Positions 7,448 to 14,489 of a stretch of 25,831 nt of DNA are shown here, piece by piece (the first letter of the stretch is position 1; every line of letters begins with the position of its first letter). The DNA is from Actinomycetota bacterium. GTDB lineage: Bacteria > Actinomycetota > Acidimicrobiia > Acidimicrobiales > JAMCPL01. The position numbers were made by a program, and so were the translations under genes. The notes under the pieces are model-generated. The model had not been told where the DNA came from and made no database searches. It worked only from the letters and a program-made list of their open reading frames with translations. The stretch spans positions 1-25,831 of the forward strand of contig JAMCPC010000085.1 in assembly GCA_023379725.1 (NCBI GenBank), written 5' to 3'.

Positions 7448-8344
7448 TTATCCTGCACCATTATTGAGCCTCCCAATACCACGCCACCCCACAGCAGAAG
7501 CGCCAATTAACGGCCCCTCCGCATCGAGACCACATGGCCGGATCATTGCACCTGATGTATATGCCATGCGTGATCGCTTTGTAAGCTCCCTATTCGCTGC
7601 AGCAAAGAATCGCTCTCCATACCCTAAGGCGACTGAACCTGCTATAGTGCAGAGACGCAGGTCGAGAAGATTCATGACAGATGCCACACCCAGACCTACA
7701 AGCGTACCAGTACGATCTATTACCTGCTCTGAGGCATCCTTGGGGGGTTTGCCGGTAATAGCCTGTATAGCTGAACCAGAGGCTTCAGCTTCCAGGCAAC
7801 CAAACGAGCCACAACTGCATTGACGTCCATCGGGTACTACAATCACATGCCCTATATGGCCTGCGTTACCCTCGCTACCATCCAAAAGACGGCCATCAAG
7901 CACAATGCCTCCACCAATACCGGTCGATACGACCATGGATATATAATTATTCACTCCTCTGGCAGCACCTACCCATCCCTCACCCAGTGCAAGTGCTTTT
8001 GCGTCATTGTCGACGAAGGTTGGCATCTGAACAACTTCTTGCACTCTTGACAATAAAGGGAACTCTCGCCACGAAGAGATATTCAACGGCGATACAGATC
8101 TGCCACCGGCACTCATCGGTCCCACGCTGCCGACACCACATGCAATAGGCATTGAACCGCCATCAGAACCTCTATTAACCATAATGCCCTCAATTAGATA
8201 ACGAAGTGCACCAAACACCTCTTCTGGATCATCACTGAACGCGGGAGTAGCCACGCTGGCAGATATCAAGATACTGCCGACATCGTCCACAATACCACAT
8301 GACATTTTAGATCCCCCTATGTCTACAGCCAATACCGTGTCCAC
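7448..8344 (-). CDS. ROK-family sugar kinase, probable glucokinase
   Basis: The product is 298 residues. ROK features run in order: the phosphate loop DIGGSK (8-13), the catalytic Asp in VDNDAKALALGEGW (111-124), STGIGGGIVLDG (140-151), GNAGHIGH (159-166), and the ROK zinc motif with Cys176, Cys178 and Cys183 (CSCGSFGCLEAEASG). These are typical of ATP-dependent glucokinases, although ROK members also use fructose, N-acetylglucosamine or N-acetylmannosamine. No helix-turn-helix precedes the kinase domain, so it is an enzyme and not a ROK repressor. The start is GTG with an AAGAGG about 13 nt upstream. It heads the glucokinase-small protein-menC cluster. Confidence 0.88.
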   Translation of the reverse strand: MDTVLAVDIGGSKMSCGIVDDVGSILISASVATPAFSDDPEEVFGALRYLIEGIMVNRGSDGGSMPIACGVGSVGPMSAGGRSVSPLNISSWREFPLLSRVQEVVQMPTFVDNDAKALALGEGWVGAARGVNNYISMVVSTGIGGGIVLDGRLLDGSEGNAGHIGHVIVVPDGRQCSCGSFGCLEAEASGSAIQAITGKPPKDASEQVIDRTGTLVGLGVASVMNLLDLRLCTIAGSVALGYGERFFAAANRELTKRSRMAYTSGAMIRPCGLDAEGPLIGASAVGWRGIGRLNNGAG

Positions 8345-8623
8345 TACCGAAACAACCTCTTACAGAATAACGCCTGGGATAATCATATTAAGATCATACA
8401 TCCTGGCATCCTCCCCATGGATAAAGCCAGGGGTTGCGTGGCACAGATATACGGACATTAAGTTGCCGTCCTAATATTATATGTAATGTCCCGCAAATAA
8501 CCATGGGTTCCCGCCAGCCAGATGATGCCCCTGGTGGCATTCTCATCCTCAACGTAGCTAAGCAAAATATACCTGATATACCCGAGACTGGATATCACAG
8601 CAAAATAGCGCTAGTCTGCTAAT
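8345..8623. other. Divergent intergenic region, glucokinase/nrdR
   Basis: These 279 bases separate two divergent genes and must hold both promoters. No convincing NrdR box was found. A weak TAGTCT lies 6 nt before the nrdR ATG. The stretch 8488-8533 is a dispersed-repeat copy, listed separately. Confidence 0.5.
8488..8533 (+). repeat. Dispersed intergenic repeat, copy 1
   Basis: The sequence starting GTCCCGCAAATAACCATGGG matches 13801-13846 at about 80% over 46 bp. Its first 18 bases match the reversed right end of the element at 23928-24026 at 17 of 18 positions. The outer AGTGGT part is missing and no partner end was found, so this is a decayed copy. Confidence 0.7.
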
Positions 8624-9151
8624 ATGCGGTGTCCCTGGTGCCAGAATATGGAAGACAAAGTGGTCGATTCGCGCCTTACAGACGAAGGGGAGTCGATAAG
8701 GCGCCGCAGAGAATGTATGAATTGCCGTCGCCGGTTCACCACATACGAGAGGCTTGAAGATGCACCATTGTGGGTCATAAAGCGTTCCGGCGCAAAAGAG
8801 CCCTTTGATACGGCCAAGCTAACAAGGGGTATCATGGCGGCAACAAAGAATAGCTCTGTAAGCGACGAACAAATCGACCTCTTTGTTCAAGAGATAAAAG
8901 ACTCCCTCAAATCAGCAGGCAAGGAGGTCAACTACAGCAAGATAGGCATTGAAGTACTGGAGCATCTGAAAGAGATAGATGAAGTGGCTTATCTCAGATT
9001 TGCATCGGTATACAAGAACTTCCGTGACAGGAAAGATTTCGAACACGAGGTCGGATTGCTGGAAAAAGAAGACTACCACCGCAATAAAAAGCCAGACACC
9101 GGCAACCAGATCGACAGCAAGCTCAGTAACAACAAGCCGGGCAATGACTGA
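8624..9151 (+). CDS. nrdR: NrdR, transcriptional repressor of ribonucleotide reductase
   Basis: This 175-residue protein has the NrdR zinc ribbon (Cys3, Cys6, Cys31, Cys34 in CPWC and CMNC) followed by RRRFTTYERLE and an ATP-cone (about residues 49-139). NrdR binds (d)ATP through the cone and represses nrd operons through NrdR boxes. The ordinary family length is about 150; the extra C-terminal 25 residues are polar, Lys/Asn-rich and poorly conserved. The ATG start gives the invariant MRCPWC beginning. Ribonucleotide reductase genes are not in the window. Confidence 0.96.
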   Translation: MRCPWCQNMEDKVVDSRLTDEGESIRRRRECMNCRRRFTTYERLEDAPLWVIKRSGAKEPFDTAKLTRGIMAATKNSSVSDEQIDLFVQEIKDSLKSAGKEVNYSKIGIEVLEHLKEIDEVAYLRFASVYKNFRDRKDFEHEVGLLEKEDYHRNKKPDTGNQIDSKLSNNKPGND

Positions 9152-9161
9152 CCCATGTCCT

Positions 9162-9224
9162 ACCAGGTAGTAGCAGGCCGGGTAAGAGCAGGTCTACTAA
9201 CGGCGACCAGGTAGTAGCAGGCCG
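9162..9224 (+). repeat. 19-bp direct repeat between nrdR and deacetylase
   Basis: ACCAGGTAGTAGCAGGCCG occurs at 9162-9180 and 9206-9224, a period of 44 bp, both copies perfect. The second copy runs into the GTG start of the next gene, so the ribosome-binding region was duplicated. Confidence 0.9.
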
Positions 9225-9994
9225 TGGCTGAGACAGGAGCCCAATCTCCGGACAATAACGCTGAGAAAGGTGCCGACACGCCATACACAACAGCAGCACG
9301 TGATATTCCACCGGAGCGTGTCCTGGCAATATATGCTCACCCAGACGATCCTTTCATATCCTGTGGAGGTACATTAAAACTATGGGCTGAACAGGGAAGT
9401 AACATAGATATGATCATCTGCACACGGGGAGAAAAAGGATCGTACGACCCGAGTCAATCTACACAGGAACTGGCGGAAATACGAAGAATTGAAATAGACA
9501 GAGCCGCAAAAGTAATTCAGTGCAATACGCCGATATTACTTGGATACCCTGACGGAGAACTCAGTGATGATTTGGAACTCATTGAAGTATTAGTAGGACA
9601 TATACGTCAGCTAAAACCTGAAGTAGTACTCTGTCCCGACCCCACTGCAATAGTATTTGGAGAAGAGTATATAAATCATCGTGATCACCGTATAGTAGGT
9701 ATGGCTGTTCTGGATGCGTTATCGCCTGCTGCCGCGCTACCACTCTACTTCCCCGATAGAGGCAGCCCGCACAGCGTAAGGTGTGCATACATGACCGGCA
9801 CACTGGAAACATCTATCAGGATAGATATCACCAATACAATCGATGCAAAGATAGCCGCAGTTAAATGTCATCAAAGCCAGCTAAAGGATTATCACGACAT
9901 AGATGACCTAATTCGTACAAGAGCACAAGAGGAGGGAAATGCAGTAGGGATGCGTTACGCTGAAGGATTCAGGCGAATCAATATAACCATTTAG
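9224..9994 (+). CDS. PIG-L/LmbE-family deacetylase
   Basis: The product is 256 residues. The zinc site of this family is complete: AHPDD (His39, Asp41/Asp42) and NHRDH (His152/His155). An Arg-rich helix RRIEIDRAA follows the first motif. Family members de-N-acetylate sugars. In actinobacteria the best known are MshB (mycothiol synthesis) and Mca (mycothiol S-conjugate amidase), and the length is nearer to MshB/BshB than to some longer types. The exact substrate is unknown. The first ~28 residues are unlike the family, so the GTG start within the direct repeat is uncertain, though no better start is visible. The stop codon lies inside a mobile-repeat end. Confidence 0.85.
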   Translation: MAETGAQSPDNNAEKGADTPYTTAARDIPPERVLAIYAHPDDPFISCGGTLKLWAEQGSNIDMIICTRGEKGSYDPSQSTQELAEIRRIEIDRAAKVIQCNTPILLGYPDGELSDDLELIEVLVGHIRQLKPEVVLCPDPTAIVFGEEYINHRDHRIVGMAVLDALSPAAALPLYFPDRGSPHSVRCAYMTGTLETSIRIDITNTIDAKIAAVKCHQSQLKDYHDIDDLIRTRAQEEGNAVGMRYAEGFRRINITI

Positions 9995-10047
9995 TGGTCC
10001 GTATCCGTAAATGACGTAATGGTGCCCGATGAATGAAGCGAGGCCAC
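9992..10047 (+). repeat. Dispersed inverted-repeat element, short copy 2
   Basis: TAGTGGTCCGTATCCGTAAAT at the deacetylase stop matches the left end of the element at 23927 (TAGTGGTCTGTCTCGTAAAT) with a few changes. CCACT near 10044-10048 could be the other end. The copy would be about 55 bp, shorter than the others, so it is probably deleted internally. Confidence 0.55.
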
Positions 10048-10079
10048 TGCCGAGAAATCAGACATGCTTTGCAGTGGCC
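10042..10079. terminator. Inverted repeat over polA stop, possible terminator
   Basis: GGCCACTGC (10042-10050) and GCAGTGGCC (10071-10079) are perfect 9-bp arms around a 20-base loop that contains the polA stop codon. It lies between convergent genes, where a bidirectional terminator is expected. There is no clear U-tract and the loop is large, so the role is tentative. Confidence 0.4.
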
Positions 10080-13000
10080 CACGAGTCACCCTTCCCGATG
10101 CTAACAGCGAGTGGAACGGTCAATCCTACATAGTCTCCAACCGAGACAAGCACATCTCTCACCAATGGAATTATATCTCCATCAGATGGACATGCCTCTA
10201 CCAACACTTCATCATGTACCTGCAATACCACTCTGGAAGAAGCATCCATATCATGCAATGCCTTATCAAGGCGGACGAGCGCCAGCTTGAACAAATCTGC
10301 GGCCAGCCCCTGTGCTCCGGCATTGATAGCCTGGCGCTCCGCTGCTTGGCGCACCACCCTATTGTCACTCATCAGTTCCGGCAATGGCCTGCGGCGACCG
10401 GTCAATGTACGGGTATAGCCCAGACTACGCGCTTCAGCAATCACCCTATCCATGTAGTTCCGCAGTCCGGGAAAGGCTGCAAAATAAGCGTCAAGGATGC
10501 TCTTGGCTTCAGAGTTGCTAATAGCCAGCCTGTCCGCCAGACCAAAAGTCTCCATACCGTAGACAAGCCCGTAAGAGACCATCTTGGCACGATTACGTAG
10601 TTCTGGAGTTACCTGACTAGCAGATATCCCATATACTCGTGCCGCAATCTCAGTATGGACATCACGGTTCTCATGAAAGGCAGCAAGTAGACCGGGGTCG
10701 CCAGCAAGGTGCGCAATGATTCTTAGTTCAATCTGATCATAGTCTGCTACAACGAAGTAGTATCCACTTCCGGGCTTAAAGGCTGCCCTGATCTGTCTAC
10801 CGATATCGGATCTGGCCGGTATATTGTGCAAGTTGGGTCTGTCTGAAGACAACCTACCAGTACGGGTAGCCGTCTGATGAAAGGTGGCATGTATGCGCCC
10901 ATCCGTTGATATCTCCTGGATAAGCCGCTCACCATAGGTAGATCTCAACTTCTCCATTTCACGATACTCCAGCAACGCATCTACTGCTGGGTGTTGATCA
11001 CGTAACTTTTCAAGTGTACGGGCATCGGTAGAGTAGCCAGTCTTGGTCTTCCGTCCGGGCTGGAGGGCAAGGTAGTCCTTATCGTAAAGTATGCGTCTCA
11101 GCTCTTTGGTGGAATTCACGTTGAACGATACACCGACCAACTTTTGCACCTTATCTGCCAACTCTGAAGCTCGCTTGCTTAAATCCATACTGATCTCACC
11201 CAGCGATTCTCTGTCTACGGCTATGCCCACATATTCCATACGTGCAAGCACCTCTACCAGCGGCAACTCTACATCCCTACACAAATCCGTCATACCTTCT
11301 TTAGCCAGTAGCTGCTCCAAGTGTCCGGAAAGAATGAAGGTACATAACGTGTCAGCGACTACATGATTAATAGAGTCACTCAGATAGCCAGGCAGTTCGA
11401 CAGGATGCTCTTCTGAAGCTACGGGCTCTATGTCAGGATTTATATCAGGCTTTCCGCCCAGGTACGTATCGCACAGACTGTCAATCGAGTAATCACCGGA
11501 GCTGGGGTCAAGAAGATATGCGCCTATTTTAGTATCCATCCTCAATGCACCGATGCTCAGTCCACGAGATAGGAACTCACGAAAGAGTGGTTTACCGTCA
11601 TGCACCACCAGAGCATGGGCAAGTACAGAATGCTCCATCACGTTAGATAAAAGGGTATTGTCTATATAATAGATATCGTGTACCGATTCACCTTGAGTAA
11701 GATATCCAATGACCACACCCAATAAACCACTCTCTACTATAATGGAGCCCTCCAGGTCGGCCACAGGAGTTGCACCCTCAGCCCATACCCCTGAGACTAC
11801 CATGGTGCCATTGTCATCAGTGGTTGGGGAGGCTGCTATACGAGACGAGCTGGGGGATGAGACTACCATGGTGCCTTTGTCATCAGTGAACGAAGCAATG
11901 CGATCAAGTAGCTCTTGTACAGTGGGTAATTTCGTACTGCTATCTATCACGTGGAGAAAATAGCGAAGAGGAGCCTGATCAGGTATAGGAATCGGAACGT
12001 CTGCCTGATTCGTAAGGTCTGCATCGGTGCCAGTTGCCCCGGATAATCCAGACGGTGCAGGCGGGACGGACGGTGCGGATGACCCAGGCGGGGTGGAGGG
12101 TACAGATGATCCAAACGGTGCAGACGGGACAGATGGTGCAGACGGGACAGATGGTGCAGGCGGGACAGATGATCCAGACGGTACGGATATAGTACTGGTT
12201 CCAAGGCCACGTAAGACCCCATCCAACCTCTCCCAAAGTGATCGGATCTCCAATCGATCCCGCACCAGCTCTTTCAAACCGTCGTGATCATAGTTGCCTA
12301 AGGACATAGCTTCGATGGGAATCTCCACATCAAGGTCACGCACAAGGATGGTTGCCTCCAGGTTCTTCAATACCCGCTCCTTTGATTCAGCAAGAGAACT
12401 GCTCAATTTAGTGGTGAGGTCATCCAAATGTGAAAAGAGCGTTTCAGGGTCGTTGTAGGTCATCGCCAAGCGAGCTGCCGTCTTGTCACCCACACCACTC
12501 ACCCCTACAAGATTGTCAGATGGGTCTCCCCTGAGTGATGCCATAAAGGGATAGAGAGATGGAGTAACGCCAGTCCTTTCGACAATCCCCTGTTCATCGT
12601 ATATGACTACATCGGATATTCCCTTTCGTGTATACATCACCTTGATATGAGGATCTTCCACCAGCTGAAATGCATCCCTGTCACCAGTAACAATAACTGC
12701 ATCACGGTCAGCATTACGGCATCTTGATGCCAGGGTAGCTAAAATGTCATCTGCCTCGAATCCGACCTTATCAATTTGAGGCAGCCCCAGGAGCTCGACG
12801 AACTCCCTTACCAGGGCAAACTGGGGAAGAAGAATCTCGGGAGTCTCCGCCCTATTTGCCTTGTATTCAGATACTATCGTACTGCGGAATGTAGGTTCTG
12901 GCCTGTCAAAGGCAACTGCCATACCGTCCGGTTGTCGTTCCCTAAGTATGGATATGAGCATAGAGATAAAGCCATACACGGCATTGGTGAACACTCCTCC

Positions 13001-13087
13001 CGAGGTAGCCATCTCCTGAGGAAGCGCATAAAATGCCCTGAATACCAACGAGCTGCCGTCAAGCAGGTAAATTGGACGGCTTTCCAT
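10058..13087 (-). CDS. polA: DNA polymerase I
   Basis: The product is 1009 residues from the ATG before ESRPIYLLDGSSLVF. An in-frame start at 13141 would overlap the upstream gene and is rejected. The N-terminal 5' nuclease domain (about 1-290) has AFDRPEPTFR, GFEADD and GVSGVGDKTA. A Ser/Pro/Val-rich linker (about 295-356, PSVPSAP repeats) follows. The middle domain is a degenerate 3'-5' exonuclease: no Asp-x-Glu motif is evident, as in mycobacterial Pol I. The polymerase domain is complete, with DYDQIELRI (motif A), the O-helix around KMVSYGLVYGMETFGL, and HDEV at 958-961 (motif C). Family length is usually about 850-930, so the linker and an in-frame 22-residue duplication account for the excess. 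It starts 10 bp after pdtaR. Confidence 0.97.
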   Translation of the reverse strand: MESRPIYLLDGSSLVFRAFYALPQEMATSGGVFTNAVYGFISMLISILRERQPDGMAVAFDRPEPTFRSTIVSEYKANRAETPEILLPQFALVREFVELLGLPQIDKVGFEADDILATLASRCRNADRDAVIVTGDRDAFQLVEDPHIKVMYTRKGISDVVIYDEQGIVERTGVTPSLYPFMASLRGDPSDNLVGVSGVGDKTAARLAMTYNDPETLFSHLDDLTTKLSSSLAESKERVLKNLEATILVRDLDVEIPIEAMSLGNYDHDGLKELVRDRLEIRSLWERLDGVLRGLGTSTISVPSGSSVPPAPSVPSAPSVPSAPFGSSVPSTPPGSSAPSVPPAPSGLSGATGTDADLTNQADVPIPIPDQAPLRYFLHVIDSSTKLPTVQELLDRIASFTDDKGTMVVSSPSSSRIAASPTTDDNGTMVVSGVWAEGATPVADLEGSIIVESGLLGVVIGYLTQGESVHDIYYIDNTLLSNVMEHSVLAHALVVHDGKPLFREFLSRGLSIGALRMDTKIGAYLLDPSSGDYSIDSLCDTYLGGKPDINPDIEPVASEEHPVELPGYLSDSINHVVADTLCTFILSGHLEQLLAKEGMTDLCRDVELPLVEVLARMEYVGIAVDRESLGEISMDLSKRASELADKVQKLVGVSFNVNSTKELRRILYDKDYLALQPGRKTKTGYSTDARTLEKLRDQHPAVDALLEYREMEKLRSTYGERLIQEISTDGRIHATFHQTATRTGRLSSDRPNLHNIPARSDIGRQIRAAFKPGSGYYFVVADYDQIELRIIAHLAGDPGLLAAFHENRDVHTEIAARVYGISASQVTPELRNRAKMVSYGLVYGMETFGLADRLAISNSEAKSILDAYFAAFPGLRNYMDRVIAEARSLGYTRTLTGRRRPLPELMSDNRVVRQAAERQAINAGAQGLAADLFKLALVRLDKALHDMDASSRVVLQVHDEVLVEACPSDGDIIPLVRDVLVSVGDYVGLTVPLAVSIGKGDSWATAKHV
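11792..11888. repeat. In-frame 31-bp duplication inside polA
   Basis: Positions 11792-11822 and 11858-11888 differ at one base. The period is 66 bp, so 22 codons were added without breaking frame. Both copies encode TMVVS segments in the non-catalytic middle domain. Confidence 0.85.
12027..12222. repeat. Low-complexity repeat encoding the PolA linker
   Basis: Short units such as GGGACAGATGGTGCAGAC recur in tandem and with variation, encoding the Ser/Pro/Val linker (SVPSAP-like units) between the 5' nuclease and the rest of Pol I. All units keep frame. The opposite strand is open and glycine-rich but is a shadow. Confidence 0.85.
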
Positions 13088-13097
13088 CTTACGACTA

Positions 13098-13718
13098 TTA
13101 CCGATGCTCCGTATCTGACCCGTCTGGCCGCAATTCACCACTTATCACACGCTTGGCGACCTCACTCATACGTGTCCTCGAATCCATGGCAGTCTGCTGT
13201 ATAAAACGAAACGCTTCTGGCTCACTGAGCTTATACTGGATCTCAAGTACTCCCTTGGCCTCGTCGACCAACTTCCTGGTCTGCAACTTATCTTCAGCTA
13301 CTCCATCTTCTGGCAGGGCATCCTCGGCCTCCAATGCCTTTTCCTCTTCGAAACGCGATACAGCCAGTGCTATAGCAGCGGTCAGTTCGCGACGCTGAAA
13401 GGGCTTTACCAGATACGCAAGCACACCGGCATCCCTGGCCTGCTCAATTAGATCCCGCTGGCTGAAGGCGGTCAATATAACTGCCGGCACATTATACTGC
13501 TCTCTAATCTGGCGAGCCACCTCTATGCCATCCATCCCCGGCATTTTTATATCCAGAATTGCCAGATCGGGATGAGTATCCCGAACAATACTGTCCACCT
13601 CTTCTCCCCTACCGGTCTCACCAACCACGATGAATCCATCTTCTTCCAGGATCTCACGCAAATCCAACCTTATAATAGCTTCATCCTCAGCAATAACCAC
13701 TCGTTGTGCGCTACCCAC
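13098..13718 (-). CDS. pdtaR: ANTAR-domain response regulator (PdtaR type)
   Basis: The product is 206 residues. A receiver domain (1-120) has the acidic pair Glu11/Asp12, phospho-acceptor Asp56 (ILDIKMPGMDG), Thr83 and Lys105 (VKPF). A coiled segment leads to a C-terminal ANTAR domain (about 143-198), which binds paired RNA hairpins and prevents transcription termination. Mycobacterial PdtaR (Rv1626) has this layout and lies close to polA, as here. No histidine kinase is next to it. GTG start with GGAGG 8 nt upstream. It is the first gene of a two-gene unit with polA. Confidence 0.92.
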   Translation of the reverse strand: MGSAQRVVIAEDEAIIRLDLREILEEDGFIVVGETGRGEEVDSIVRDTHPDLAILDIKMPGMDGIEVARQIREQYNVPAVILTAFSQRDLIEQARDAGVLAYLVKPFQRRELTAAIALAVSRFEEEKALEAEDALPEDGVAEDKLQTRKLVDEAKGVLEIQYKLSEPEAFRFIQQTAMDSRTRMSEVAKRVISGELRPDGSDTEHR

Positions 13719-13763
13719 TATTCATACCTCCATCCATAATCTTGACAACATACATCTATCGAC

Positions 13764-13801
13764 TCCGTATACTAATAACCTGTCCGTATACTAATAACCT
13801 G
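13764..13801. repeat. 19-bp perfect tandem repeat
   Basis: TCCGTATACTAATAACCTG is present twice, back to back (13764-13782 and 13783-13801), abutting the dispersed repeat that begins at 13801. It lies upstream of pdtaR and includes GTATAC palindromes. Confidence 0.92.
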
Positions 13802-13888
13802 CCCCGCAAATAACCATAAGTTCTCACCAACTGGATGACGCCCCTGACTTGCCGGATAACGTCACGCTATTTACAGGATAGACCACTA
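13801..13888. mobile_element. MITE-like inverted-repeat element, copy 3
   Basis: The left end (GCCCCGCAAATAACCATAAG) matches the copy at 8488. The right end, read on the minus strand, is TAGTGGTCTATCCTGTAAAT and matches the left end of the 23927 element at about 21 of 25 bases. The two ends are inverted copies of each other over CCCGCAAATA/CCTGTAAATA. At about 88 bp with no gene inside, it fits a miniature inverted-repeat element between pdtaR and the next gene. Confidence 0.7.
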
Positions 13889-13902
13889 GGAACTACAGAA
13901 CA

Positions 13903-14184
13903 CTACACCAACTGTTCCAACAGCGCGTTCTGGCGCGCTTCCAACTCCTTTATATGACGCAATAATGCAGAACGGGCATTGTCGATCGCATCCGCATGCC
14001 TACGTGCTTCCACAGCTTCACGCCCAGCCTCCGGCGTTTCGGATACCAACGAACGCAAACGAGTCTCATCGGCAGTCTCCTGAAAAACTTGAATCTGCTC
14101 CTCCAATATTGCAAGCTCATCTCGAGCTCTTCTAAGTCTCCTACTTGTGTCCTTCAGGGAACGCTCGACCATAAAACGTAACAT
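13903..14184 (-). CDS. Small coiled-coil protein, conserved in actinobacteria
   Basis: The product is 93 residues, almost wholly helical and charged: SLKDTSRRLRRARDELAILEEQ, a VSETPEAGREA turn, then a second helix ending KELEARQNALLEQLV. This helix-turn-helix coiled coil is similar to small conserved proteins I associate with actinobacteria, of unknown function. It has no membrane segment. The ATG at 14184 follows a TATAAT box by 9 nt, indicating a leaderless message. An alternative start is the Met at residue 5. It lies upstream of pdtaR-polA on the same strand but is separated by about 180 bp containing repeats. Confidence 0.75.
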   Translation of the reverse strand: MLRFMVERSLKDTSRRLRRARDELAILEEQIQVFQETADETRLRSLVSETPEAGREAVEARRHADAIDNARSALLRHIKELEARQNALLEQLV

Positions 14185-14199
14185 AACATTTCAATTATA
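14185..14199 (-). promoter_or_regulatory. -10 box, leaderless small coiled-coil gene
   Basis: TATAAT on the minus strand (14199-14194) is followed by 9 nt and the ATG at 14184. No obvious -35 in the GC-rich stretch upstream. Confidence 0.5.
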
Positions 14200-14489
14200 C
14201 TACCTGGCCGCCCCTCACCCAAACGAGCAGGGCATCGCTAATCACCCAGAAAAACCATCTATAGAGCCCATAGAGACAGTGACTTTCATCCGCAAATCTA
14301 CCTAACCCACTTTCCAATCAACTTAATGGCCTGTACCGCAACAAACATCATAAAAACGCTGCCAGAAGTATGAGATCTTTCCGACAACTGAAAAAGTAGA
14401 CCTTTAGATGCGTAAGGTGCCAGGATCGTGCTAATGTACCGTCACATACATAGTCGCGATTATATAAAGATGACAAAGCAGCAAATTTA
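14200..14489. other. Intergenic region before the acyl reductase operon
   Basis: About 290 bases between divergent genes. No gene, tRNA or strong hairpin is visible. An AT-rich TATATA at 14461-14466 could be the -10 element of the operon, but there is no matching -35. Confidence 0.4.

Noticed and set aside
10064..10600. 178-codon + strand frame antisense to polA
   Set aside because: It lies wholly over the conserved polymerase domain and resembles no family; polA is certain.
12027..12287. Gly/Asp-rich 86-codon + strand frame
   Set aside because: It is the opposite strand of the repetitive PolA linker; its composition follows from that repeat.
13742..13773. TTGACA and TATACT on the + strand as a promoter for an RNA
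   Set aside because: Spacing is 20 bp rather than 16-18, no + strand product follows, and the TATACT belongs to the tandem repeat.
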